Positions 54,435 to 62,583 of a DNA stretch of 64,000 bases are shown one piece after another. Below the pieces are notes generated by a model. It had not been told where the DNA came from and did not search any database. It worked only from the letters and a program-made list of their open reading frames with translations. The DNA is from Varibaculum timonense_A (GTDB lineage Bacteria > Actinomycetota > Actinomycetes > Actinomycetales > Actinomycetaceae), in NCBI RefSeq assembly GCF_027694345.1, contig NZ_JAQEVU010000003.1:124001-188000 (forward strand), in the 5' to 3' direction. The position numbers were made by a program, and so were the translations under genes. How positions within the stretch are numbered: position 1 is the stretch's first letter; each line of letters begins with the position of its first letter.

Positions 54435-55664
54435 TTATATATCTCCTAATAGACGACTCTTCATGTGGTGAATAACCGAAAAACGTAGCGCCCCATCTAG
54501 GGAAAGCATTACTCCGCCCAGCAGGGAAAGCTTTGAGAAACGTTTCTTACCTGCGAGACCGATTAGGCCAGCACCAATTAAGCCCACCCCTACTGCCATT
54601 TGAGCAACATTTGCCACTTTCATCAAAGTGGGATGCTCTATTTCTAGCTTCCGTAGGATACCGAAAGGAGTTTTCGCGTCCTCGTCAGAATGCAATATCC
54701 GCATATCTACGCTGTGCCCCATGGCACGCGCCCAACCGGGTTCATGGAAGATTTCAATCCCGGGCACGTCCTCTAACTCAAGTCGCCCATAGAGGAAAGC
54801 GGCGGCCTCAGCTGGTAGCCCCATAACTTCAATCGCCCGCACCATTCCATCTTGACCGGCAATTTTGAAAGTCTGCGCTAATTGGTGGGCGTCACACCCG
54901 GCGGTTTCAGCAATCCGGTTGGGCGAGGAGGAGTGTCCAAGGTATTCCCGGATCTGTTCTTCCAGTGCCGGGTCGGGATTCTCTACTGCTCCGGGAACCA
55001 CCTGGGTTTGGAGTAACCAGGAGTGAATTGCCAGTTTCTCTGGGTCGGCAACTTCATCGGAAGTAACTGCCACCACCCGCTGATCATGGGCAGAAACATA
55101 CAGTCCCACCGCGGGAATCCGGGAAATCAAAGAACCTTCTACAATATCCGCGCGAATCGTTTCATAGCACAGAGCAATCCGGCCTTCCGGAAGGGTCACA
55201 CACCCCAGGGTTTTCCCTTCCGCAGCCGCGCAAAACGGAACTGAAGAAACCGGCATCGAAGAAATCTCGACTACTCGTACCGGTTGCTCCCTATCACCTG
55301 ACCGGGAGGGAAGAGGCATATCGGAAGGTAGTTTATTGGCATGATATTCCCCGATGGAAACGTCGGCAGCAAACTTTTCTGCCAGCAGTTCTACCACTTC
55401 CGGGAGCGCTGCCCCCACCCGCAGCGGTTCCTCTGCCTCATCTAAAGATGCCAGGCCGTCAGCCTGGTTGCGTAGCACATTTACGCCCAGCAAATGCGGG
55501 GTATCGGGAAACCAATCTGCCTCGGCAACGATATTTTGTTCCCTAAAGAACTGGCACACCGTCCTGGGATCGAGCTTGGCAGCCACCATCGCGCCCTCTT
55601 GAACATTCCAGGTCACTACCGGGTCAGCATTGGTATCTACACTGGGCAAGCTGTCATTGCTCAT
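54435..55664 (-). CDS. Conserved-looking hypothetical protein with C-terminal membrane segments
   Basis: 409 residues, no recognised family. The N-terminal 310 residues are soluble with mixed alpha/beta character and an acidic bias. The C-terminus has a hydrophobic stretch MAVGVGLIGAGLIGLAGKKRF and a second one ending LGGVMLSLDGALRF. No signal peptide. It is monocistronic; upstream lies the metY leader on the other strand. Confidence 0.6.
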   Translation of the reverse strand: MSNDSLPSVDTNADPVVTWNVQEGAMVAAKLDPRTVCQFFREQNIVAEADWFPDTPHLLGVNVLRNQADGLASLDEAEEPLRVGAALPEVVELLAEKFAADVSIGEYHANKLPSDMPLPSRSGDREQPVRVVEISSMPVSSVPFCAAAEGKTLGCVTLPEGRIALCYETIRADIVEGSLISRIPAVGLYVSAHDQRVVAVTSDEVADPEKLAIHSWLLQTQVVPGAVENPDPALEEQIREYLGHSSSPNRIAETAGCDAHQLAQTFKIAGQDGMVRAIEVMGLPAEAAAFLYGRLELEDVPGIEIFHEPGWARAMGHSVDMRILHSDEDAKTPFGILRKLEIEHPTLMKVANVAQMAVGVGLIGAGLIGLAGKKRFSKLSLLGGVMLSLDGALRFSVIHHMKSRLLGDI

Positions 55665-55834
55665 GATTTCTCCTTTGCGGTTACTCTTTCCTCCAGATTA
55701 ACCTTTGGGGACAGCTTTTTCAGCCGTTACAGGACACAGAATTGCGAATTTTCCTCTTATCGAAATAGTGACTTAGTTCTCAACTTCTAAGATTGGCTTG
55801 CTATTGACAGGCAACACCAGGTTATCTTGAGGGC

Positions 55835-55858
55835 ATGACACGTCGAATGTTCAGCTGA
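55835..55858 (+). CDS. Seven-codon leader peptide of the metY attenuator (putative)
   Basis: ATG ACA CGT CGA ATG TTC AGC TGA encodes MTRRMFS, starting seven bases after a TATCTT element and without a ribosome site, as expected for a leaderless transcript. Its last codons lie inside the first leader hairpin. An internal Met codon in front of a methionine gene suggests ribosome-dependent attenuation, by analogy with cysteine leader peptides in actinobacteria. The reading frame is short enough to be chance. Confidence 0.4.
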   Translation: MTRRMFS

Positions 55859-55951
55859 CCCGCACGGTCAGCTCTTCCCAGTCCGCCCCTAGGCGGCGAC
55901 GCGTTTGCCCGTGCAAAGAAAGTCCCTTTGGACTGCCTTGCCGGGCTTTTT
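55853..55951 (+). promoter_or_regulatory. Attenuator-like structured leader upstream of metY
   Basis: Three nested or consecutive hairpins. One: AGCTGACC/GGTCAGCT, 55853-55873. Two: CCGCC/GGCGG, 55883-55896. Three: GCCCG...CGGGC at 55907-55946 with inner stem AGTCC/GGACT, followed by TTTTT. The last is a good intrinsic terminator 75 bp before the metY start. AGTCC at 55880-55884 could pair with GGACT at 55930-55934 as an anti-terminator. I recognise no known SAM riboswitch core. Confidence 0.6.
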
Positions 55952-56020
55952 GTTTATCCAAAGTGGACTATTGGCAAACGTTTTAGAAAAACCCAAATCT
56001 ACTGAAAAGGATAAATAAAA

Positions 56021-57313
56021 ATGACTAAGCAAAACTGGGGTTTCAACACTCGCCAGATTCACGCCGGATACCGTCCCGATAAAGAAGCCGGATCCCCGGT
56101 GCCTCCACTGTACCAAACCAACGGATATGTGTTTAAGGACGCGAAACAGGGCGCGGATCGCTTCGCCTTAAAAGAACCCGGCCCCATCTACACTCGTCTA
56201 AACAACCCCACAAATGAGGTTTTCGAGCAGCGAGTTAATTCTTTAGAGGGCGGAGTGGGAGCGCTGTCTACCTCCTCGGGAGCCGCCGCGATTGCGCTGA
56301 CTATTTTGACGATAGCCCAGGCGGGAGACAATATTGTGGCTTCTCCCTCGCTTTATGGGGGAACCTTGGCGTTCTTGGCGAATAACCTGCCCCGCTATGG
56401 CATCACTACCACTTTTGTTACTGACCCTACCAACGGCGCGCAGTGGGAGGCAGCAACCAATGAACGCACCATTGCTTTCTTCGCCGAAACTATTCCTAAC
56501 CCCAAAAATGATTTCCTCGATATCGAGGGCGTAGCCGAGGTTGCAAAACAGGTAGGGGTACCTTTCATTGTGGATAACACGGTCGCCACCCCCTATCTGA
56601 CCCGTCCCTTAGAATGGGGCGCCGATATTGTGGTGCATTCGGCCTCGAAATACCTGTGTGGACATGGAAACTCTATCCAAGGGGTAATCGTTGATGGCGG
56701 CTCTTTCGATTGGGGAGCTGATCCGGACCGTTTCCCCCAGTTCAACCAGCCAGATCCGTCCTATCACGGCTTGGTTTATAAAGACCTCGGCGAGGCCGCG
56801 TTTATTACTAAAGCCCGGGTGCAGGGGCTGCGCGACTTTGGGTTCGCGGCCAGCCCGTTTAACTCTTTCCTAGTAAATATCGGGATTGAAACCCTGTCAC
56901 TGCGGGTGCAGCGCCATGTGGAGAATGCTCAAAAAGTAGCAGAGTTCTTAGAAGCACATCCGCAGGTAACATCAGTTAGCTATTCGGGGCTTGCCTCCTC
57001 TCCTACCCATGGTTTGCAGCAAAAATATGCCCCCGGCGGTGCGGGCGCGGTTTTGGCTTTTGACCTTAAAGGGAACCGCGCCGATGGGGAGGCGTTTGTG
57101 GATGCTTTGCAGCTACTAACTAACGTGGCAAATCTGGGGGATCTACGTTCGCAGGTTATCCACCCCGCCTCCACCACCCATTCGCAGGCTAACGAAAAAG
57201 AGTTGGCGGCAGCTGGTATCAGCCAATCCACTATACGTGTTTCAGTCGGTTTAGAGGACGTAGCAGACATTATCGCTGATCTGGAAGCCGGATTCGCAGC
57301 GATTAAGAAATAA
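56021..57313 (+). CDS. metY: O-acetylhomoserine sulfhydrylase
   Basis: Converts O-acetylhomoserine and sulfide to homocysteine. The 430-residue PLP enzyme starts WGFNTRQIHAGYRPD and has the PLP lysine in VVHSASKYLCGHGNS; the family's long form is seen. An AAAAGGAT ribosome site precedes the ATG. metX, supplying its substrate, follows after 60 bp. Confidence 0.95.
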   Translation: MTKQNWGFNTRQIHAGYRPDKEAGSPVPPLYQTNGYVFKDAKQGADRFALKEPGPIYTRLNNPTNEVFEQRVNSLEGGVGALSTSSGAAAIALTILTIAQAGDNIVASPSLYGGTLAFLANNLPRYGITTTFVTDPTNGAQWEAATNERTIAFFAETIPNPKNDFLDIEGVAEVAKQVGVPFIVDNTVATPYLTRPLEWGADIVVHSASKYLCGHGNSIQGVIVDGGSFDWGADPDRFPQFNQPDPSYHGLVYKDLGEAAFITKARVQGLRDFGFAASPFNSFLVNIGIETLSLRVQRHVENAQKVAEFLEAHPQVTSVSYSGLASSPTHGLQQKYAPGGAGAVLAFDLKGNRADGEAFVDALQLLTNVANLGDLRSQVIHPASTTHSQANEKELAAAGISQSTIRVSVGLEDVADIIADLEAGFAAIKK

Positions 57314-57373
57314 GTGGCGCTTGCGCTTTTGCAATAAAAGACAGAAATCCGGTATTAGCTTGGAGAAATCTCA

Positions 57374-58573
57374 ATGCCTACAGCGTTAAAAGAAAAAACC
57401 GCCGGTGGGACAAAAACCGAAATCTTTAATCCCCGCAGGCAATATCCCGGCACTAACTGGGCAAATAATCCCGCCTGGCTGCCTGGTGACGATCCCGGTA
57501 ACCGCCGATTCGTTTCCCTTGGGGAATTACCTTTAGAAAACGGAGGCAGCCTGCCCGGAGGTTACCTGGCCTATGAAACTTGGGGGAAACTGAACGCCGA
57601 TGCCTCCAATGCGATATTGATTGAACACGCCCTGACCGGGGACTCTCATGTGATTGGGTTGCAAAGCCCGGCGCACCCCACTGCCGGCTGGTGGGAGCGG
57701 GTAGTAGGACCAGGTAAACCGATTGATACTGACCGTTACTTTGTGGTGGCTCCTAACTGCCTGGGCGGATGTCAAGGGTCTACCGGCCCCGCTTGGCCGG
57801 CGCCCGATGGTTTGCCCTGGGGGTCTCGTTTCCCCGAAATCACTACCCGCGACCAGGTGCGGGCAGAAAATAAGCTGCGCAAACAGCTAGGAATACTGTC
57901 GTGGACACTGGTAGTAGGGCCATCCGCTGGAGGATTTCGCGCCCTCGAGTGGGCGTGCTTATATCCGCAGCGAGTGCGGGCATTGGCGCTGGTCGCAACG
58001 GCCGCAGCGACCAGCGCCGACCAGACCGGTTGGGCACATATGCAAGTAAATGCCCAAGAGTTAGACCCCAGTTTTGCCGGTGGAGACTATTATTTATCAG
58101 CCGATAAACAAGCGGGTAACCCGGGTATGGCGCTGGCTCGGCAAATCGCGCACGCCACCTATCGAACTAGCAGCGAATTAAACACCCGTTTTGGGCATAG
58201 TCCCCAAAAAGGAGAAAATCCCCTGGCAGGAGGACGCTACGCCGTGGAATCCTACCTGGATTATCACGGGAAAAAACTGACGCGACGTTTTGATCCTGGA
58301 TCTTATCGGGCGCTAACTCGTGCGATGATTACTCACGATATCGGTCGCGGGCGCGGCGGTACCCGCCGCGCCGCCGGTTCCATCTCGGCTCTCACCCTAG
58401 TGATTGGAGTAGATTCTGACCGCCTATTTCCGGTGGAAGAATGCGCGGAACTAGCGCGCCAAATCCCGGGAGCTCGCTACCAGCAAGTAACCTCGTCGTC
58501 TGGTCACGACGGTTTCTTAGTAGAAACTCGCCAGGTGGAAAAGATCCTAGCGGATTTCGTTGCTGGCTTATAG
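57374..58573 (+). CDS. metX: Homoserine O-acetyltransferase
   Basis: Acetylates homoserine, committing it to methionine. The 399-residue alpha/beta hydrolase-fold enzyme has the nucleophile Ser in VVGPSAGGFRALEW, the catalytic Asp in VIGVDSDRLFP and His in SSSGHDGFLVE. An acyltransferase rather than succinyltransferase role is supported by pairing with metY. Confidence 0.94.
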   Translation: MPTALKEKTAGGTKTEIFNPRRQYPGTNWANNPAWLPGDDPGNRRFVSLGELPLENGGSLPGGYLAYETWGKLNADASNAILIEHALTGDSHVIGLQSPAHPTAGWWERVVGPGKPIDTDRYFVVAPNCLGGCQGSTGPAWPAPDGLPWGSRFPEITTRDQVRAENKLRKQLGILSWTLVVGPSAGGFRALEWACLYPQRVRALALVATAAATSADQTGWAHMQVNAQELDPSFAGGDYYLSADKQAGNPGMALARQIAHATYRTSSELNTRFGHSPQKGENPLAGGRYAVESYLDYHGKKLTRRFDPGSYRALTRAMITHDIGRGRGGTRRAAGSISALTLVIGVDSDRLFPVEECAELARQIPGARYQQVTSSSGHDGFLVETRQVEKILADFVAGL

Positions 58574-58641
58574 TTCCCGCTTCCGTCCTCCAGGGAGCGA
58601 CTAAGCCAATTAAAGCAGGTAGGCTGGAAAGCGTGCAAATA

Positions 58642-59307
58642 ATGGATTTAACCGGGCAGCTGCAGGACTATCGCGCCCTCGATACCCTGCATAAACAGAT
58701 ACATGCCGAGGTGGCAGCGGGAAAGCGAGAAAACACGGCACTCTTAGTGCAGTACTCCCCCACTTTCACCGTGGGACGCAACACCAAACCGGAAGATGTA
58801 CCCAATAAAGATGTGCCGGTAATCGAAGTAAATCGGGGCGGTTCAGTTACTTGGCATGGCCCGGGACAACTGGTTTGCTACCCGATAGTGAAACTACCCG
58901 AGCCTTTGGATGTTATTCGTTTTATTCGCGCCGTAGAACAGGTAGTAATCGACACTTTGGAACCCTACGGGATTCGCGCGCAGCGAATCAAGGGACGAGC
59001 AGGAGCTTGGGTATTGAAACCGGGGGAAATCGATAAGAAGATTGCCGCCATCGGGATTCATACTGCGCGGGGTGCTTCCATGCACGGTTTCGCCCTCAAC
59101 GTGAATCCCACGTTTAGCGATTTCACCCGGATAATTCCCTGCGGTCTCGCCGATGCCTGGGTAACTTCCATGAACGAACAAGGATGCAGCGAAACTGTAG
59201 ACTCTATGCGCTCCCCCGTAATCGCCGGGTTACGCCGCAACTTAGACACCCCTTACTTTAGAGGTGAGGTTCAAGGGCAGGAGGACGAAAATGTCTACAC
59301 TTCCTGA
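58642..59307 (+). CDS. lipB: Octanoyl-[acyl carrier protein]:protein transferase
   Basis: Moves octanoate from acyl-carrier protein to lipoyl domains. The 221-residue protein contains VNRGGSVTWHGPGQLVCYPIV and the catalytic-lysine region KIAAIGIHTARGASMHGFALNV. I chose the ATG at 58642 (MDLTGQ), with GGAAAG about seven bases upstream; the much longer upstream reading is a shadow of metX. It overlaps lipA by 17 bp. Confidence 0.93.
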   Translation: MDLTGQLQDYRALDTLHKQIHAEVAAGKRENTALLVQYSPTFTVGRNTKPEDVPNKDVPVIEVNRGGSVTWHGPGQLVCYPIVKLPEPLDVIRFIRAVEQVVIDTLEPYGIRAQRIKGRAGAWVLKPGEIDKKIAAIGIHTARGASMHGFALNVNPTFSDFTRIIPCGLADAWVTSMNEQGCSETVDSMRSPVIAGLRRNLDTPYFRGEVQGQEDENVYTS

Positions 59308-60307
59308 GGTGGGCGAGCGCAAATTATTACGGGTAGAGGCACGGAACTCGTTAAGCCCGATCGAAAACAAGCCCGAATGGATAAAAACCAAGGTAGTTTC
59401 CGGGAAAAACTATATGGATATGCGGCACCTGGTGCGCCGCTCCGGACTAAACACCGTGTGCGCCGAAGCCAATTGCCCCAATATCTATGAATGTTGGCAA
59501 GACCGAGAAGCCACCTTCCTAATAGGCGGAGCGGTCTGTACCCGACGCTGCGACTTTTGCGATATCGCTACTGGACGTCCCAGCGAATACGACCGGGAGG
59601 AACCGAGCCGAGTCGCGGACTCGGTTGCCGAATTGGGGCTGCGATACGCTACAGTCACCGGGGTTTCCCGCGATGACCTGCCCGATGGAGCCTCCTGGCT
59701 ATATGCGGAAACTGCCCGCCAGATACACGCTAAATCCCCCAATACCGGGGTAGAACTGCTGGTAGATGATTTTCGGGGACACATTAGCGCCCTAGAAGAA
59801 GTGTTTTCCTCCCGCCCGGAAGTATTCGGTCACAACCTAGAAACCGTACCCCGGATTTTCCGGCAGATCCGCCCCGCCTTCCGCTACGAGCGTTCCCTGC
59901 AAGTGTTGGAGGCCGCCTCCAATGCCGGTTTAATTATCAAATCGAACCTGATATTAGGGATGGGAGAAACTCGCGAAGAAATCGAGGCCACCCTGCGCGC
60001 CCTGAGGGATGCCAAAGTCGATATTATGACTATCACCCAATACCTGCGTCCCTCCGCCCTGCATCACCCGATTGACCGTTGGGTAAAGCCCGCCGAGTTC
60101 GTAGAGCTCTCCGACTATGCCTATAACCTGGGATTTTCGGCAGTAATGGCCGGCCCCTTGGTGCGTTCTTCCTACCGGGCAGGTAGGTTGTGGGCGCGCG
60201 CCATGCAGGCGAAAGACCGGGAGCTCCCCGCTAATCTGGAGAGACTTGGCGAGGAAGGCACCGCGCGCCAAGAAGCCTCCGCGCTATTAGCATCCCGTAC
60301 TAAGTAG
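59291..60307 (+). CDS. lipA: Lipoyl synthase
   Basis: Radical-SAM enzyme that inserts two sulfurs into octanoyl groups. About 338 residues. The auxiliary cluster cysteines are in CAEANCPNIYECW and the radical-SAM CxxxCxxC is CTRRCDFC. The ATG at 59291 (MSTLPEVG) sits behind AGGAGG; the longer reading is less likely. It forms an operon with lipB, and its product matures the 2-oxo-acid dehydrogenase complexes in which Kgd takes part. Confidence 0.95.
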   Translation: MSTLPEVGERKLLRVEARNSLSPIENKPEWIKTKVVSGKNYMDMRHLVRRSGLNTVCAEANCPNIYECWQDREATFLIGGAVCTRRCDFCDIATGRPSEYDREEPSRVADSVAELGLRYATVTGVSRDDLPDGASWLYAETARQIHAKSPNTGVELLVDDFRGHISALEEVFSSRPEVFGHNLETVPRIFRQIRPAFRYERSLQVLEAASNAGLIIKSNLILGMGETREEIEATLRALRDAKVDIMTITQYLRPSALHHPIDRWVKPAEFVELSDYAYNLGFSAVMAGPLVRSSYRAGRLWARAMQAKDRELPANLERLGEEGTARQEASALLASRTK

Positions 60308-60325
60308 TTTTGTTGGATACGCGTA

Positions 60326-60421
60326 GGGGCAGTTTTTACCTCACGCCCCGAAATCCGGAAAACGCATCCGCGTTTTCACGGATTTAGTGCCCGGAGCCTA
60401 CCCTTCGGCAAAAACTGCCCC
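60326..60421. repeat. Nested inverted repeat downstream of lipA
   Basis: Outer arms GGGGCAGTTTTT/AAAAACTGCCCC (60326-60337 and 60410-60421) enclose an inner hairpin (60351-60385) with AAATCCG and GAAAACGC arms and a 4-base loop. It could terminate lipA, or be an intergenic repeat of REP/MITE kind. The double nesting resembles the 168-bp element nearby, though the sequences differ. Confidence 0.6.
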
Positions 60422-60453
60422 CACGCTCTCGTGATCTCTTTTATAGCCGGACG

Positions 60454-60610
60454 CCATCTTGCTGGGCGGATACTTCTTCGACCCCTGGCCCAGCGATAAC
60501 TCCTTCGCATGCTTAAGTTGCTGCTAGTTTAGCGGGGCGCTTCCCGGCCTGAAAGATAAAACTGAACCGTGTGATTGCTCTTTTGACTAGCCGTTCCTTT
60601 GGGGTTGAGC
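60454..60610 (-). pseudogene. Degenerate copy of the cupin gene's 3' end and downstream flank
   Basis: About 155 bp closely resemble 60870-61030 with scattered substitutions. The minus strand here reads AQPQRNG followed by a stop, matching the RPQPQRNGE terminus of the intact cupin gene. The rest of the gene is absent, so this is a duplicated remnant. Confidence 0.7.
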
Positions 60611-60657
60611 GCTTGCAGTGTGAGGAGTGTTTTTCAGCTACGCTCGCTTTGGTGGTC

Positions 60658-60825
60658 GCGGGGAGTAAGTTTTATCCGAGTGGACAGACCTTTCATCACA
60701 AGCTCATAGCTTCGGATACCCGGCAGCAAAATAAGAAATCTATCAAGGCTTAGGGCATAAGAATTCGGAAAATGCCTACGGTCTTTTTCCGAATTCTTGG
60801 GCGGGAGGAAAAACTTACTCCCCGC
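60658..60825. repeat. 168-bp inverted-repeat-bounded element, copy 1
   Basis: Perfect 16-bp terminal arms GCGGGGAGTAAGTTTT and its complement at 60658-60673 and 60810-60825. Near the right end is a second, inner inverted repeat (AAGAATTCGGAAAA and complement, 60759-60772 and 60785-60798). No coding capacity is evident, and no clear target-site duplication was seen. It looks like a miniature inverted-repeat element, or a shared terminator module. A near-identical copy lies at 62381-62583. Confidence 0.75.
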
Positions 60826-60862
60826 TCCCTACAAAAATTTCTCGCACTCTCCCAGAATACTT

Positions 60863-61030
60863 ATCTTACTAACTCCTATCCTGCTGGGCGGATACTTCTT
60901 GCACCCTTTTCCCGCCGATAACTCCTTCGCACGCTTATGTTGCAGCTTGGTTAGCGGGGAGCTAGCCGGCCTGAAAGGTAAAAGTAAACGGTGTGATTTC
61001 TCTTTTTACTCGCCGTTCCTTTGGGGTTGG
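60863..61030. repeat. Direct-repeat partner of the cupin 3'-end duplication
   Basis: Contains the stop end of the intact cupin gene and its downstream flank, roughly four-fifths identical by eye to 60454-60610. Together with the element copies it shows the region was rearranged. Confidence 0.6.
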
Positions 61031-61368
61031 GGTCTTGCCAGCATGTACAGCACCATTTTTGACGGTTTGATGGCTTTGACAGCGTGCGGTAATCTGGTAG
61101 TGAAATGCACTAAACCACCAGGTAGCAGAGTTATAGTTTTGCCATCAGCCGTGATTTCAAGCTCGCCTTCTAGGGTTTCGACAAGCACCGGCATTGCAGC
61201 AGTGTGCTCGGAGAGCTCCTCGCCGGCAGCGAAAGAAAATAGCACGACATTGACACCCTCAGCTCGTAGCAGGGTTTTTGAAACAGTTGAGCCTTCCGCG
61301 TACTCGATTTCATTCGCTAGGTTGTTGATAAAGCCTAGAGAAGAAGATGTTGAAGCTTCAGCGCACAT
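61006..61368 (-). CDS. Small cupin-domain protein
   Basis: A 120-residue single cupin barrel (VVLFSFAAGEELSEHTAAM, LEGELEITADGKTITLLPGG, VHFTTRLPHAVKAI). Function unknown; such small cupins can bind metals or small ligands. It follows the methyltransferase gene after a 33-bp gap and is probably co-transcribed, under the same putative metal-responsive box. Confidence 0.8.
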   Translation of the reverse strand: MCAEASTSSSLGFINNLANEIEYAEGSTVSKTLLRAEGVNVVLFSFAAGEELSEHTAAMPVLVETLEGELEITADGKTITLLPGGLVHFTTRLPHAVKAIKPSKMVLYMLARPQPQRNGE

Positions 61369-61401
61369 TACGGTGACCTTTCAGGGAATTAGGGAAATCA
61401 A

Positions 61402-62205
61402 TTACTTGGATGGTTTCTTAGCTACTAGCGCGATTCCAGTCAGATGGTTGCGGTATTTGTTGAAAGTGGATTTCATCTGCATTACTCGGGCTCGTAGCTC
61501 TTTATCACGGATTAGGTTACGGATAATCCGCCCAACCCCCAAGATGCCTTCATCAGCAAGATTACGCCTGGGAGATAGTAACGCCATCGGTGCACAACCA
61601 ATCCATTCCACCTCAAAACCTGCATCCGTTAGCACAGTACGCCATTCATTCTCGGTAAGCGGACGCGCGTTTACTCGAATCGTCTGTGCTAACTGCTTAC
61701 GTAAACCGTCAGCCACCCATGGGTCAATATCATTCGGGGTGAGCCCTAGCTCATGGATGACGTAACGCCCCCCTGGCTTAAGGAGACGTAACGCCTCAGC
61801 AGCTATTTTAGCTTTGGTTTTTTCACCTTGCATGGTCAGCATCGCCTCACCGACCACTATCTCGGCACTTTCACTGCTCAACCCGGTGTCTTGCGCTTTG
61901 GCATTAATTACTTTTCCACCATGGGGCTTCACGAGGGCTTCCACCCGTTCAACTGCCACCGAATCCTGATCCACACCTACATAGGAGGCTACGCCCATAG
62001 TGACAATTAATTGGGCAGTACGACCGAGACCAGGAGCAAACTCAACAATTTGTTTTCCCTGTATATCGGCAGCATTCAACATCCTTTTCGTCAGTTTTAA
62101 CCCGCCAGGGCGAAGCACCCGTTTACCGGCACGAGCAAGTACCCAATGTCCGGCAGCAGTACTGGTTGAGCGATTGGATTGCGGCAAAGAAGATGCTGAT
62201 TCCAT
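61402..62205 (-). CDS. Class I SAM-dependent methyltransferase
   Basis: A 267-residue protein. The SAM motif is IVEFAPGLGRTAQLIV, with VGVDQDSVAVERVEAL and LKPGGRYVIHELGL following. Substrate unknown. The pairing with a small cupin and the DtxR-like palindrome 13 bp or more upstream suggest an iron- or manganese-linked role. AGGG precedes the ATG by nine bases. Confidence 0.82.
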   Translation of the reverse strand: MESASSLPQSNRSTSTAAGHWVLARAGKRVLRPGGLKLTKRMLNAADIQGKQIVEFAPGLGRTAQLIVTMGVASYVGVDQDSVAVERVEALVKPHGGKVINAKAQDTGLSSESAEIVVGEAMLTMQGEKTKAKIAAEALRLLKPGGRYVIHELGLTPNDIDPWVADGLRKQLAQTIRVNARPLTENEWRTVLTDAGFEVEWIGCAPMALLSPRRNLADEGILGVGRIIRNLIRDKELRARVMQMKSTFNKYRNHLTGIALVAKKPSK

Positions 62206-62217
62206 ACCGAAACCCTA

Positions 62218-62236
62218 ACAAGTAAGGCTAGCCTTA
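62218..62236. promoter_or_regulatory. DtxR/IdeR-like box upstream of the methyltransferase
   Basis: TAAGGCTAGCCTTA (62223-62236) is a perfect 14-bp palindrome. Read on the minus strand over 19 bp it matches 13 positions of the classic DtxR consensus (TTAGGTTAGCCTAACCTAA). Its position just upstream of the start codon fits repression. Confidence 0.55.
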
Positions 62237-62380
62237 GTCAAGCATTAGCAACCCCAAGGTTCGCAGCAGATTTACCAAACCACAACAGTTTTCTTGGATC
62301 TATATAACTTATGGAGATACTAACGAAACGTTGGAGACAGTCTTTTCCTCAGGTTCCAATCCGGAAAACTCCTTAATATA

Positions 62381-62583
62381 GCGGGGGGTAAGTTTTATCC
62401 GAGTGGACAGACCTTTCATCACAAGCTCATAGCTTCGGATACCCGGCAGCAAAATAAGAAATCTATCAAGGCTTAGGGCATAAGAATTCGGAAAATGCCT
62501 ACGGTCTTTTTCCGAATTCTNNNNNNNNNNTGCCTACGGTCTTTTTCCGAATTCTTGGGCGGGAGGAAAAACTTACTCCCCGC
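62381..62583. repeat. 168-bp element, copy 2, split by an assembly gap
   Basis: The left part (62381-62520) matches copy 1 from its left arm onward with one change in the arm (GCGGGGGGTAAG). The right part (62531-62583) matches its right end. A 25-base stretch (62496-62520) occurs again at 62531-62555 across the Ns. Removing the Ns and one copy of that stretch gives exactly 168 bp. The right arm overlaps the menE stop codon. Confidence 0.8.
62521..62530. other. Assembly gap (10 N)
   Basis: Ten Ns inside a repeated element; flanking bases are a duplicated overlap. It marks a contig join forced by the repeat, so the local arrangement is uncertain. Confidence 0.99.

Noticed and set aside
55835..55951. 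SAM riboswitch upstream of metY
   Set aside because: None of the conserved SAM-I/SAM-IV core segments is present, although hairpins and a terminator exist; a peptide-coupled attenuator fits better.
60571..60753. 60-codon plus-strand open frame
   Set aside because: It straddles the repeat element and the cupin remnant, with no conserved features.
60797..61765. 322-codon plus-strand open frame
   Set aside because: It lies antisense to the well-supported cupin and methyltransferase genes and has serine/arginine-rich shadow composition.
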